NCBI GenBank assembly: GCA_018823415.1
Contig: JAHJIN010000240.1
Span: 1 to 34,218 of the forward strand
DNA: 34,218 nt
Direction of reading: 5' to 3'
Origin: Chloroflexota bacterium
GTDB taxonomy: Bacteria > Chloroflexota > JAHJIN01
Below, in pieces: positions 16,512 through 24,405 of this stretch; within the stretch, counting starts at the first letter, position 1, and each line of letters begins with the position of its first letter. Below the pieces are notes generated by a model. That model was not told the origin of the DNA. It did no database searches and saw only the letters and a list, made by a program, of their open reading frames with translations. The translations under genes and the position numbers were made by a program.

Positions 16512-16593
16512 GTGCCATCCTTTCTGTCCGGTCCAGGGGATATAGGGTCCAAGACCCGGCTACTCGCCGTCTGGGTTATCCTCTGCCAATGTT

Positions 16594-18108
16594 TCAGGGT
16601 ACCCGGTACGGTTGTGCGCTTTCATCCAACAAACCCAGTGTATTGACCAGGACGCCCGGCTCCGGGTGCTGGTTTAGGTAGATCAGAAACCCACGCATGG
16701 GATCGCCATAGGGGCTGGCGAGGTCGCTGTCTATGCGGAGCTTGAAGAGACGCGGCACCTCGGTGACGACGAATTGGCCGTCGGCGTCGAGTTCGACGCG
16801 CTGGCCCCGGGCAAAGCGAGCCTGATAGCCAAAGCTCGGTCGATCCGCATAGTAGACCAGCAGTGCGATATCTCGCGTGTTGTCGGCGTGGATCATGCCC
16901 AGCAGCATCTTGACCAGGCCCATCAGGTCCAGAAGATCCTCGTCGCCGATGCGGGCCACCCGGAAGGGTCCGCCAGCGTGGATAGTGGCGTTGCGCGGGT
17001 TCTCGGCGTCCTCGAACACAAAGCCGACTTGCGCATCGTAGGTCAGCGTCAGGCCGCCCTGGCGATGGACCGTGGGCCGCCTCATGCGGGCCTTGACGAT
17101 GGGCGTCATGGCTCGCAGTTGATGGTGTACCGGCGATAGGGGCGGTTCAGCCGGCGCAGGTCCCAGTCCGGCCTCGTGCAGGCGTTCCTGGGCCAGGTAG
17201 TAGCTCCGGTCGATCTTGAGGGCGCGCCGCCACCAAGTCACTGCTTCATCGCGCTGGCCCAGGCGCTCGCAGGCCACGCCCATCTGGAACAGGGCCGACA
17301 CATACTTTGGATCCCGGCGCAACGCTTGCTCCAGCCAGGGGACAGCCTGCGCCGGCTCGCCTGCCTGCAAGCAGGTGTAACCGAGGTTGTACAACGTAAC
17401 GGCATAGTCCGGGTCGCGAGCCTGGGCTGCCTGGAACGCCTCCAGCGCCTCGGCATAGCGCCTCTGTTCCACGCCGGCGACGCCCAGGGCGAAATAGCCT
17501 TCGGGGCGCGCGGGGTCAGCGACGATCATGCGCCGGGCCTTGCGTTCCACCAGGTGGTAATCGCCCAGGTCTATGTTGTGGCTGACCTGCTCCTGGAGAT
17601 GATCGATCAGGTAGGTTCCCGGGGCGATCTCGTCGCGCTGGATGCGGCGCAGCAGACGGATGGCCTCACGCGTGTCCTGTTGCCGGGCCAGGCGAGGCCA
17701 GCGGCGAGCGAACAGCTCGAAAGCGGCGATGGCCTCCGGGATACGGGCTGCACAGGCATAGACCACACCCCTGCTGTGAAGCAGGTCCGGGTCATCCGGA
17801 GCCCAGCGTTCAGCCTCGTTCAACGCAGCCAGGGCCTCGTCGTAGCGCTCCAACGCCAGGTAGCAGGCGCTCAGGTTCTGGTAGGCGGTGGGGCGATTCT
17901 CCGCCGGCCGGTTGTCCAGTTCCAAGAAGTGCTGCAACGACGCAATGGCCTCGTCCCATCGCTCATCACCGATGGCCGCCAAGCCGTGCAGCCAGGGAAT
18001 CATGGGGTTGGATGCGCGATCCGGCGGCTGGGTGGGTTGAGGCGCGCGGGGTCCGGTGCGCTTGGTGCTGGGGCGACGTTTCTGTTGGCGTCTTTTTTTG
18101 GCGGACAT
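16594..18108 (-). CDS. TPR-repeat protein
   Basis: A 504-residue protein with a basic N-terminus (SAKKRRQQKRRPSTKRTG) and a helical array of tetratricopeptide repeats from about residue 40 to 310. Examples are AYQNLSACYLALERYDEALA, TLYNLGYTCLQAGEPAQAVP and ALFQMGVACERLGQRDEAVT. The last 180 residues form a different beta-rich domain (LTLTYDAQVGFVFED, VELDADGQFVVTEVPRLF) that I cannot name. TPRs mediate protein-protein contacts, so a scaffold role in the operon's complex is plausible. It starts 15 bp after the DUF1841 gene. No signal peptide is visible. Confidence 0.8.
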   Translation of the reverse strand: MSAKKRRQQKRRPSTKRTGPRAPQPTQPPDRASNPMIPWLHGLAAIGDERWDEAIASLQHFLELDNRPAENRPTAYQNLSACYLALERYDEALAALNEAERWAPDDPDLLHSRGVVYACAARIPEAIAAFELFARRWPRLARQQDTREAIRLLRRIQRDEIAPGTYLIDHLQEQVSHNIDLGDYHLVERKARRMIVADPARPEGYFALGVAGVEQRRYAEALEAFQAAQARDPDYAVTLYNLGYTCLQAGEPAQAVPWLEQALRRDPKYVSALFQMGVACERLGQRDEAVTWWRRALKIDRSYYLAQERLHEAGLGPAPAEPPLSPVHHQLRAMTPIVKARMRRPTVHRQGGLTLTYDAQVGFVFEDAENPRNATIHAGGPFRVARIGDEDLLDLMGLVKMLLGMIHADNTRDIALLVYYADRPSFGYQARFARGQRVELDADGQFVVTEVPRLFKLRIDSDLASPYGDPMRGFLIYLNQHPEPGVLVNTLGLLDESAQPYRVP

Positions 18109-18123
18109 GAGTTTCCTTTCCGG

Positions 18124-18552
18124 CTAGCGCGCCAACTGCCGGATCTGGCGCACATAACCCAACTCGTCAAAGGGGCGATTGTCCTTGAGAATGTGATAGA
18201 TCTCCCCGACCAGCACGCTCCCCACCTGGTGGATGGCCTCGTGCCGCGACAGGCCCTGCCGCATCAGCATCTTGACGACCCGGCGCACCTCCCGGGGCTC
18301 TCCCCCGGCGATCTGGTTCTCGATGGTCTGATGGATAATGATGTGCACGATGGGATTGGTGCCGGTTTGCTCGAGCTCTTCGTCCGACACTTTGTCCAGT
18401 CGCCCCCACAGATGAGTATACTCGGGGTGCTCGCGCATGACCTGCACCAGGCGGGCATCCTCGTCGGAGAGGGGCGCATCTGACTGCGCTGCATCCCACA
18501 CCAGGCGGATGTGCTGCCGGGTCAGACTCTTCAGTTCCCGATTGGCGCTCAT
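18124..18552 (-). CDS. DUF1841-like protein
   Basis: A 142-residue protein with the conserved TNPIVHIIIHQTIENQI and LSRHEAIHQVGSVLVGEIYH segments that I associate with DUF1841. The repeated HxxxH-type histidines (IVHIIIH, RHEAIH) could bind metal, but no activity is established. GGAGG six bases before the ATG at 18552 makes that the better start than the GTG at 18555. It lies 31 bp after the SWIM gene. DUF1841-like genes beside SNF2/SWIM genes are consistent with a shared function, which is inference. Confidence 0.7.
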   Translation of the reverse strand: MSANRELKSLTRQHIRLVWDAAQSDAPLSDEDARLVQVMREHPEYTHLWGRLDKVSDEELEQTGTNPIVHIIIHQTIENQIAGGEPREVRRVVKMLMRQGLSRHEAIHQVGSVLVGEIYHILKDNRPFDELGYVRQIRQLAR

Positions 18553-18583
18553 CACTCACCTCCAACCCCGGTATGTGACCCGG

Positions 18584-19486
18584 CTACTCTTCTGCCGCAT
18601 CCGCAAAGGCTATGGCCAGCGCCCGGGCCGTCACACCGTCGTACACCCGTTCCATCTGCGCCCAGAAGCTGCGGGCGTCCAGGTAATCGGGCACGCCCAG
18701 CCGCTTGAGCAGCGCCATGTCCACTGCCGGGGCCGCGATACGCACCGACACGTCCTCCGCTGCCGCGCCGATGGCCCAGTAATCGTCCAGGCACTCGGCC
18801 AGGGCCGGCATTGCTACCGCTTCCACCGTCTCGGGCCGGTAGGGCAACTCTTCGACCGGGGCCGCTCCCACAGCACGCCGCTCGCGCAGCGCCGCGGCGA
18901 TGTCGGCCTGGCTCCGGCCGCGCAACTCGAACAACAGGAACGGGTCCTGGTCAAAACGCTCACCCAGCAAATAGTAGACGGCGGCGATGTGCTTGCAGGG
19001 GTTGGCCCAGTCCGGGCACGAGCAATCGGTGCTCAGGTCGCCGCGCGCGGCTGGGAACAGCGGCACCTTGACCGCGTCAAAAACCTGCTCGATGTCCGAG
19101 GGCATCTCGCCGTTGAGCAGTTGCGCGGCAAAGATGGCTTGCTCTGACAGGGCATCGCACACCTGGTCCCACTGCCGGTCACTCAACGGCTGGAGTTGGA
19201 TGCTGACCTTGTACGGGGTGCGCCGCGAGCCTTGCACCCGGGCCGAAACATGCCCGGGCGCGATGTCGATGGACACGACCTGGCCCCGCCGGGCATAGCT
19301 GCGCCCCCGGCTCAGCCGCGCCGAATCCATCAGGCGCTGCAAGGCGTCGATCCACTGATTCGCCCACCAGTTCTTGACAAACTTGCCCCGCTGGCTCTGG
19401 GCCTTGAGGCCGTCTTCCACTGTGATGGGGCGCGTTGCTTCGTACTGCGGCCAATAGTTGTCGTAATAGCTCCGTCGTCTACCCAT
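18584..19486 (-). CDS. SWIM zinc-finger protein
   Basis: A 300-residue protein with the SWIM signature CSCPDWANPCKH (CxCx6CxH, about residues 155-166), followed by AAVYYLLGERFDQDPFLLF. The N-terminus (FVKNWWANQWIDALQRLMDS, GRSYARRGQVVSIDI) is typical of bacterial SWIM proteins. SWIM domains bind zinc and are thought to contact DNA or protein. Bacterial SWIM genes are known to pair with SNF2 ATPase genes, and here the SNF2 gene ends 4 bp upstream. This pairing is the firmest functional link in the operon. Confidence 0.9.
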   Translation of the reverse strand: MGRRRSYYDNYWPQYEATRPITVEDGLKAQSQRGKFVKNWWANQWIDALQRLMDSARLSRGRSYARRGQVVSIDIAPGHVSARVQGSRRTPYKVSIQLQPLSDRQWDQVCDALSEQAIFAAQLLNGEMPSDIEQVFDAVKVPLFPAARGDLSTDCSCPDWANPCKHIAAVYYLLGERFDQDPFLLFELRGRSQADIAAALRERRAVGAAPVEELPYRPETVEAVAMPALAECLDDYWAIGAAAEDVSVRIAAPAVDMALLKRLGVPDYLDARSFWAQMERVYDGVTARALAIAFADAAEE

Positions 19487-19490
19487 CGTG

Positions 19491-22400
19491 CTACTCCCGG
19501 CGCAGGGCCATGAGGTCCCGCAGCTCGTCAGTGCTCAGCTCGGTCAGCCAGTTCTCGCCGGCGCCCACCACGCTCTCCGCCAGGGCCTTTTTGCTCTCGA
19601 TGAGTTCGTCGATGCGCTCCTCCAGGGTGCCGGCACAGACGAACTTGTGCACCAGCACGTCGCGGGTCTGCCCGATGCGAAATGCCCGGTCGGTGGCCTG
19701 GTTCTCCACCGCCGGGTTCCACCAGCGGTCAAAGTGGAACACGTGGTTGGCGGCCGTCAGGTTCAGCCCGGTGCCGCCGGCCTTGAGCGACAGGATAAAG
19801 ATCGGCGGGCTGTCGCGTGTCGCTTGCTGAAAGCGGGCCACGATGCGGTCGCGCTGCTGCTGCGGCGTGCCGCCGTGCAAAAAGAGCACCTCTACGCCAA
19901 AGAGCGCCGCCAGGTGCGCTTGCAGCATGTGACCCATCTGGGCGAATTGAGTGAACACCAGCGCCCGGTCGCCCACGTCCAGGGCTTCCTCCAGCATCTC
20001 GCCCAGCCGGTTCAACTTGCCGGAGCGTCCCGGCAGCGCCGAGCCGTCGCCCAGGAACTGCGCCGGGTGGTTGCAGACCTGCTTGAGCCGCATCAGCGCG
20101 CCCAGTACCACCCCGCGCCGCCCCATCCCGCCGCCTTCTTCCTCGTCGGTCTGTTCGATGCGTTCCAGCGATTCCCGGACCACGGCCTCGTACAGCGTGG
20201 TCTGCTCGGCCGTCAGGTTGCAGTAGACCTTGCTCTCCAGCTTGTCCGGCAGGTCCTGGATGATGGTGGGGTCGGTCTTGACCCGGCGCAGGATGAACGG
20301 CCCCACCAGTCCCTTCAGCCGCCCGGTGGCGTCCTGGTCCTGGTAGCGCTCAATGGGGATGGCGAACGTCTCGCGGAACCGGGTCTGTGAGCCCAGGAAC
20401 CCGGGGTTGAGGAACTGCATGATGGACCACAGCTCGGAGAGGCGGTTCTCCACCGGGGTGCCGGTCAGGGCGATGCGGTTGGCGGCTGGGAGCCGGCGGA
20501 TGGCCTGGGTCTGCTTGGCCCGAGGGTTCTTGATATTCTGCGCCTCGTCCAGGATCACGTCGCTCCAGGGCACCTGGGCCAACTGGCCCACGTCGCGCCG
20601 GGCCAGGCCGTAGGTGCTGATGACCACGTCGTGTGCCTGGGCCAGGGGGACGAACTCGTCGTCCTGGACCCGGTCGCTGCCGTGGTGTACCAGCACGCGC
20701 AGCGCCGGGGCAAAGCGCTGGATCTCGCGCTGCCAGTTGCCCACCACCGAGGTGGGGCAGAGGAGCAGGGCCGGGCCGACGGGCTGCGCGGCCCGTTCGC
20801 GCTCGTGCAGTAGCAGGGCGATGGCCTCAATGGTCTTGCCCAGGCCCATGTCGTCGGCCAGGCAGGCGCCCAGCCCCCAGCGCCGGAGAAAGGCCAACCA
20901 GGAGTAGCCGCGCACCTGATAAGGCCGCAACTGGCCCACGAACCCTTGCGGCGGGGGCAGTTCGTCCATCTTTTCGCTGGCATCCAATTGCTGGATCAGG
21001 TCATCCAGCCAGCCGGTGGTCTCGACGCCGTGCAGCGGTAGCCCGCCGATCTCCTGGGTGGCCCCCAGTGCCATCCCCAGCGCGTCGCCCAGCGCCAGAT
21101 CCTCCTGGCGCTGGCGTTCCCAGAAGGCGATAGCGGCCTCGATCTCGTCCGGCTGGAGCAGCACCCACTGGCCCCGCACCTTGACCAGCGGCATCTTGAG
21201 GGCTGCCAGCCGCTGGAACTCTTCGCGGGTCAGGGGCTCGTCGCCCAGGGCCAGCTCCCAGTCGAATTGGACCAGATTGGCCATGCTGAGGATGCCCTGG
21301 CCGATGATGTTGGGTTCGGTTTTGAGCTTGGCGCGGATGCCCAGCCGGGCGCCGGGTTTGTTCCACCAGGGCGGCACCAGCACCCCAAAGCCGCTGCCCT
21401 CCAGCAGCGGCCCCACCTCACGCAGGAAGGCATAGGCCTCGTCCACGGTCAACGGGCAGACCTGGGGCCGGGCCGTGCGCAGGCTTTTCAGGATGGGCGG
21501 AAAGAGGCGCGCCGCCAGGCCCAGCCCGGCCAGCAGTCGCTCCTGGGCCCCCTCGAATTTGCGGTTGAGGATGCGCAGGGTGCCGCCCCGGGCGCTCCAC
21601 ACCTGTTCCGCCGGCACCAGGAGGCTGGGGTCGTCGCTGGCCTGGAGCAGGTAGCGCAGAGTCCAATCCGAGACGACCACGCGTTCGGTCTTTTCGTCTA
21701 CCTCCGGCGGCTCCAATCGGAGGCAGAGACGGAAGGCCGCCTCGGCCGCGCCGCGCAACTGGCCCATCCACTCGCGCCAGGCGTCGAACAGGGCCGCCAA
21801 CTCGCGGCGCTGGGCTATCGGCACCTCGATGCGATCGTCTGCGGTCCACAGGGCTGCCCACCACGCGCCGGCCACGCCGGTGGGCGTTTTGCGGCGCCGG
21901 TCCAGGCTGTCTCGGCCCCAATCGCGCCCGGCCTGATCGATGAGGTGCTTGAAAAAGCTGTCCAGCAAGGCGTGGGGGGCTGGGGCGCGGTCCTCTTCCG
22001 GCGGCTCTTGCTCATCGAATAAGGCCCGGCAGACCGGGGGCATGGCCTGGGCCAGCGTGCGCAGGCGCGCCCGGTCATGCGGATCGTCCAAGACCGGCAG
22101 CCACATGGCGCGGTAGCGCCCGTCTTCCTCGGTCATGCCGGGCAGGTACTGGTGGCGCGCCAGGAACTCGAGTCCCAGCTTGGCGACGAGGCTCCAGTAG
22201 CGCAAATCTGCGCCCCAGTAGCGGTTGCCGGCCGCGCCCAGGGGCAGCGCGACAAGCAGGTCCAGGGCCGCGAGGGAGTCCAACGCCAGACCGGGCACTT
22301 GCCAGGGGGTCAGGTGCGGTTCCAGCTCTTCGTCGGCGGTCTCGCTGGCTGTCGGAATCAGCCAAGGGGGCAGCAGGGGCTGGTCCGCGACGGACGGCAG

Positions 22401-22640
22401 CAGGATCACACGCTGTGCCGCTGGCGTGTCCGACCACTGGCACCGGGGGATCCACGTCGGCAACGCCGCGCGCAGGTGCTCTGGCGACGCGGCGTGGGGA
22501 TGCGGCGGTATCCGGGGTTGGCGTCCGCGAGGCGTGGGCGCAGGTTCCGCTGCCTCGCCCCAGATAAAGAAGGCCTCCCCGACCCAACTGCCGTGCAGGA
22601 CTAGCTTCGGGTCTAGTGCGAAATCTGGCTCCAGGGCCAT
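19491..22640 (-). CDS. SNF2-family DNA helicase/translocase
   Basis: A 1049-residue SWI2/SNF2 protein. The N-terminal 400 residues are poorly conserved. An SNF2_N_2-type region follows around 450-540 (FDWELALGDEPLTREEFQRL). The ATPase core has Walker A DDMGLGKTIEAIALL (about 598), DEAQ box ILDEAQNIKNPRAK (about 693) and motif III ALTGTPVENRLSELW. The second lobe includes FILSLKAGGTGLNLTAANHV and QATDRAFRIGQTRDVLVHKF (about 990). The core is complete, so ATP-driven DNA translocation is expected. The start is the ATG at 22640, with AGAGGA about seven bases upstream. It is the first gene of the operon, behind a strong promoter at 22673-22701. Confidence 0.93.
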   Translation of the reverse strand: MALEPDFALDPKLVLHGSWVGEAFFIWGEAAEPAPTPRGRQPRIPPHPHAASPEHLRAALPTWIPRCQWSDTPAAQRVILLPSVADQPLLPPWLIPTASETADEELEPHLTPWQVPGLALDSLAALDLLVALPLGAAGNRYWGADLRYWSLVAKLGLEFLARHQYLPGMTEEDGRYRAMWLPVLDDPHDRARLRTLAQAMPPVCRALFDEQEPPEEDRAPAPHALLDSFFKHLIDQAGRDWGRDSLDRRRKTPTGVAGAWWAALWTADDRIEVPIAQRRELAALFDAWREWMGQLRGAAEAAFRLCLRLEPPEVDEKTERVVVSDWTLRYLLQASDDPSLLVPAEQVWSARGGTLRILNRKFEGAQERLLAGLGLAARLFPPILKSLRTARPQVCPLTVDEAYAFLREVGPLLEGSGFGVLVPPWWNKPGARLGIRAKLKTEPNIIGQGILSMANLVQFDWELALGDEPLTREEFQRLAALKMPLVKVRGQWVLLQPDEIEAAIAFWERQRQEDLALGDALGMALGATQEIGGLPLHGVETTGWLDDLIQQLDASEKMDELPPPQGFVGQLRPYQVRGYSWLAFLRRWGLGACLADDMGLGKTIEAIALLLHERERAAQPVGPALLLCPTSVVGNWQREIQRFAPALRVLVHHGSDRVQDDEFVPLAQAHDVVISTYGLARRDVGQLAQVPWSDVILDEAQNIKNPRAKQTQAIRRLPAANRIALTGTPVENRLSELWSIMQFLNPGFLGSQTRFRETFAIPIERYQDQDATGRLKGLVGPFILRRVKTDPTIIQDLPDKLESKVYCNLTAEQTTLYEAVVRESLERIEQTDEEEGGGMGRRGVVLGALMRLKQVCNHPAQFLGDGSALPGRSGKLNRLGEMLEEALDVGDRALVFTQFAQMGHMLQAHLAALFGVEVLFLHGGTPQQQRDRIVARFQQATRDSPPIFILSLKAGGTGLNLTAANHVFHFDRWWNPAVENQATDRAFRIGQTRDVLVHKFVCAGTLEERIDELIESKKALAESVVGAGENWLTELSTDELRDLMALRRE

Positions 22641-22667
22641 GACGTTCCTCTTTCTCGGATAATCTGG

Positions 22668-22715
22668 TACCAATGGTAGCACGTTGCACGATCATTGTCA
22701 AACCGGATCGATCCG
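22668..22715 (-). promoter_or_regulatory. Operon promoter with flanking palindromes
   Basis: Reading leftward, a perfect TTGACA (22701-22696) is 17 bp from TACCAT (22678-22673). The palindrome TACCAATGGTA (22668-22678) covers the -10 box, and CGGATCGATCCG (22704-22715), a perfect 12-bp palindrome, lies just upstream of the -35. Both are placed where a repressor or activator would act. This promoter precedes the SNF2 gene by about 30 bp and is the only strong one I see for the fifteen-gene run. Confidence 0.75.
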
Positions 22716-22746
22716 TATGATCAACCAATTGGCAGAAGGACCAAAA

Positions 22747-22780
22747 AAAGAACTCGTGGGAGCCTGTCCACGAGTTCTTT
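22747..22780 (-). terminator. Rho-independent terminator (copy B)
   Basis: A perfect 13-bp stem (22747-22759 with 22768-22780) closes an 8-nt loop, followed on the minus strand by seven T. It lies immediately after the stop codon of conserved gene tail B and upstream of the operon promoter, insulating the operon from leftward read-through. Confidence 0.85.
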
Positions 22781-23003
22781 ATACAATAACATATGTTGGA
22801 AATATATCTAGATGCAACAGTGGCGGAAGCGACGGGGAGTTGATACTCCCATAGTCAATTCCGTTGACGCTGGTGTAAACTGAACCCCGATCCGTTCGGG
22901 CTCCGTACTGCAATCCGCTGATATTCCTCTTTGACTGGGGCCGGTATCGGCCACCAACCTCATTATAGCCGGTTTCACGCCTGCACGCAAGTACCAGTGT
23001 CCA
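22779..23003 (-). pseudogene. Conserved gene tail, copy B
   Basis: An open frame without a convincing start ends SLPPLLHLDIFPTYVIV, then TAA and a terminator. It is paralogous to copy A at 1122-1331: a 16-bp core (22821-22836) is identical, and the following codons differ mostly conservatively. The upstream part shows only weak similarity. I read it as the 3' remnant of the same gene or mobile-element family. The stretch upstream of it contains GGCCGGTATCGGCC (22939-22952), a possible operator for the replication operon. Confidence 0.45.
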
Positions 23004-23076
23004 TCACTTGCTCAACCAAGAGTGCCGGGACAGACCGGCTGGCATCGCCGTGCCCCTGGCCCACGGAGGAAAACTC

Positions 23077-24405
23077 ATGCCCAATACCCAATCAGAGGCC
23101 GATGATACCAATTACGATGCGCCAATACAACGGCAACTCCACCTCCTGCCAGTCTGGCGTGACCGGGTCAACGCGCGCATTCGGCCCGAGATCCAGCGTA
23201 GCCAGAGCGACTATTCCTGGCAATACGTCCGGCCGTTGGTCGGCACCCAGTTCTGGCTTCTCCACCAGACGCTCAGGCAGCTCCGCATCGAGGGCCATAA
23301 CCCTTCTGATGAGGTCACGACGACGATCACCGAACTGGCGCAGTTGGCCGGCCTGTCAGAGAAAACGGTGGCCCGTTTACTGGGCAGTGAGCCTATCCCC
23401 GGTCAGAAACCCTGGCGGCAACTGGTTGATACGGGTTTGGCGACTGACGAGATCGATATGCGCCGGCGGCTCATTCCACGACTCCGGTACACCAGCAGCA
23501 TGAAACCCAACCATGCTCGCCCTACTCGTGACGGATTTGCCATCGAGGTGCGCATGGACGACGTGCTGATCCCCGGTCATGAGCGCGAGTTGGAAGACGA
23601 AATCGCCGCAGCTCTCGGCAGCGCGTCATCAGCGTCGAACGGGGGCACGCTTGCAAACGGTCAAAATGGCAGTTTGCAATCGAATGCAAAACCCCAAAAT
23701 GGCGGTTTGCAACCGGATGCAAAACCCCCAAATGGTGGTTTGCAATCAGCCAACGAGTTCACGTCGGGTGCGCCAGTGCCCGAATCAGCGCTACCCGGGA
23801 CCTCGCCGGCCATTGCAAAACCCCAAAACGGCGATTTGCAATCGATTGCAAACACCCGAAATGGCGGTTTGCAGGTTGCAAAACCCCAATTGGGGGGCGC
23901 TACTACTACAACTACGACTTCTCTAGATCGATCTCGTAGTAGTTGTAGTGGCGCAGATCTCGCGGCCTGGCAACCACCGGCCGACGTGGGCCAGCAACTT
24001 GCCGATCGCTTTGCCCTGGCCAATTGCGATCACTGGTCCCGAGCCAAGCGCCCACGTACAGAACCCAACGCTGCCGAGTGCACTCGCCTGATCGAACTGG
24101 CCCAGAAATATCACCCGGCTGCCTGCACCGATTCACATCCCGGGTCCACGGACGGGACAGCGTGGGTGCTGGCCGCCATCAACGAGGGTATCGATGGCGG
24201 CGGTGACCAGGTGACGATCTCGTTCGTGTCCACTGTGCTGGAGCGCTGGCAGCGCGAGGGATTCCGCAGCAGTCGGCAGGAAGGCCACCAGCAAAAAACA
24301 AAACGCGCGCCGGGCCAGCCCCGCGCTCGACCGGGACCGACTGGTCCAGCACCATCACCCGCCCTGGTCGATCATCGCCAGATTCTGGAGGTGCCCCATG
24401 ACTGA
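23077..24405 (+). CDS. Replication initiator-like protein with in-gene repeats
   Basis: A 442-residue protein. The N-terminal part (about 35-125) has a helix-turn-helix (TITELAQLAGLSEKTVARLL) typical of plasmid and phage initiators. The centre (about 190-275) is a low-complexity repeat encoded by 33-bp DNA repeats (LQSNAKPQNGG and variants). The C-terminal part ends its conserved stretch with VSTVLERWQREGF, resembling the end of DnaD-like domains that contact the helicase loader. GGAGG seven bases before the ATG at 23077 fixes the start. The stop overlaps the loader gene start by eight bases. The gene order initiator-loader-helicase and the repeats inside the gene parallel phage lambda O. The function is inferred from context. 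Confidence 0.65.
   Translation: MPNTQSEADDTNYDAPIQRQLHLLPVWRDRVNARIRPEIQRSQSDYSWQYVRPLVGTQFWLLHQTLRQLRIEGHNPSDEVTTTITELAQLAGLSEKTVARLLGSEPIPGQKPWRQLVDTGLATDEIDMRRRLIPRLRYTSSMKPNHARPTRDGFAIEVRMDDVLIPGHERELEDEIAAALGSASSASNGGTLANGQNGSLQSNAKPQNGGLQPDAKPPNGGLQSANEFTSGAPVPESALPGTSPAIAKPQNGDLQSIANTRNGGLQVAKPQLGGATTTTTTSLDRSRSSCSGADLAAWQPPADVGQQLADRFALANCDHWSRAKRPRTEPNAAECTRLIELAQKYHPAACTDSHPGSTDGTAWVLAAINEGIDGGGDQVTISFVSTVLERWQREGFRSSRQEGHQQKTKRAPGQPRARPGPTGPAPSPALVDHRQILEVPHD
23651..23895 (+). repeat. 33-bp iteron-like repeats, candidate origin
   Basis: Full 33-bp units start at 23673, 23706 and 23835, with partial units at 23651, 23739, 23812 and 23868. The unit begins TTTGCAATCGAATGCAAAAC and continues with a CCCAAAATGGCGG-type end. 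The word TTTGCA/TGCAAA recurs in inverted pairs, and one unit contains the perfect 18-bp palindrome TTTGCAATCGATTGCAAA (23835-23852). CCCCAATTGGGG (23884-23895) is a second perfect palindrome. Repeats of this size inside an initiator gene, next to loader and helicase genes, are the expected form of an iteron origin. Confidence 0.7.
23897..23954. repeat. Large imperfect inverted repeat beside iterons
   Basis: Arms 23897-23917 and 23934-23954 pair at 18 of 21 positions around a 16-nt centre containing GATCGATC. It lies immediately downstream of the iterons and inside the initiator gene, and encodes a threonine- and serine-rich stretch. It could be a strand-opening or single-strand initiation structure at the origin. 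Confidence 0.6.

Noticed and set aside
19488-20390. Plus-strand 300-codon open frame under the SNF2 gene
   Set aside because: Shadow of the conserved helicase lobe, with repetitive His/Gln/Arg composition and no start signals.
23651-23895. CRISPR-like repeat array
   Set aside because: The repeats are contiguous, without unique spacers, and are translated in frame within the initiator gene, so they are iteron-like rather than CRISPR.
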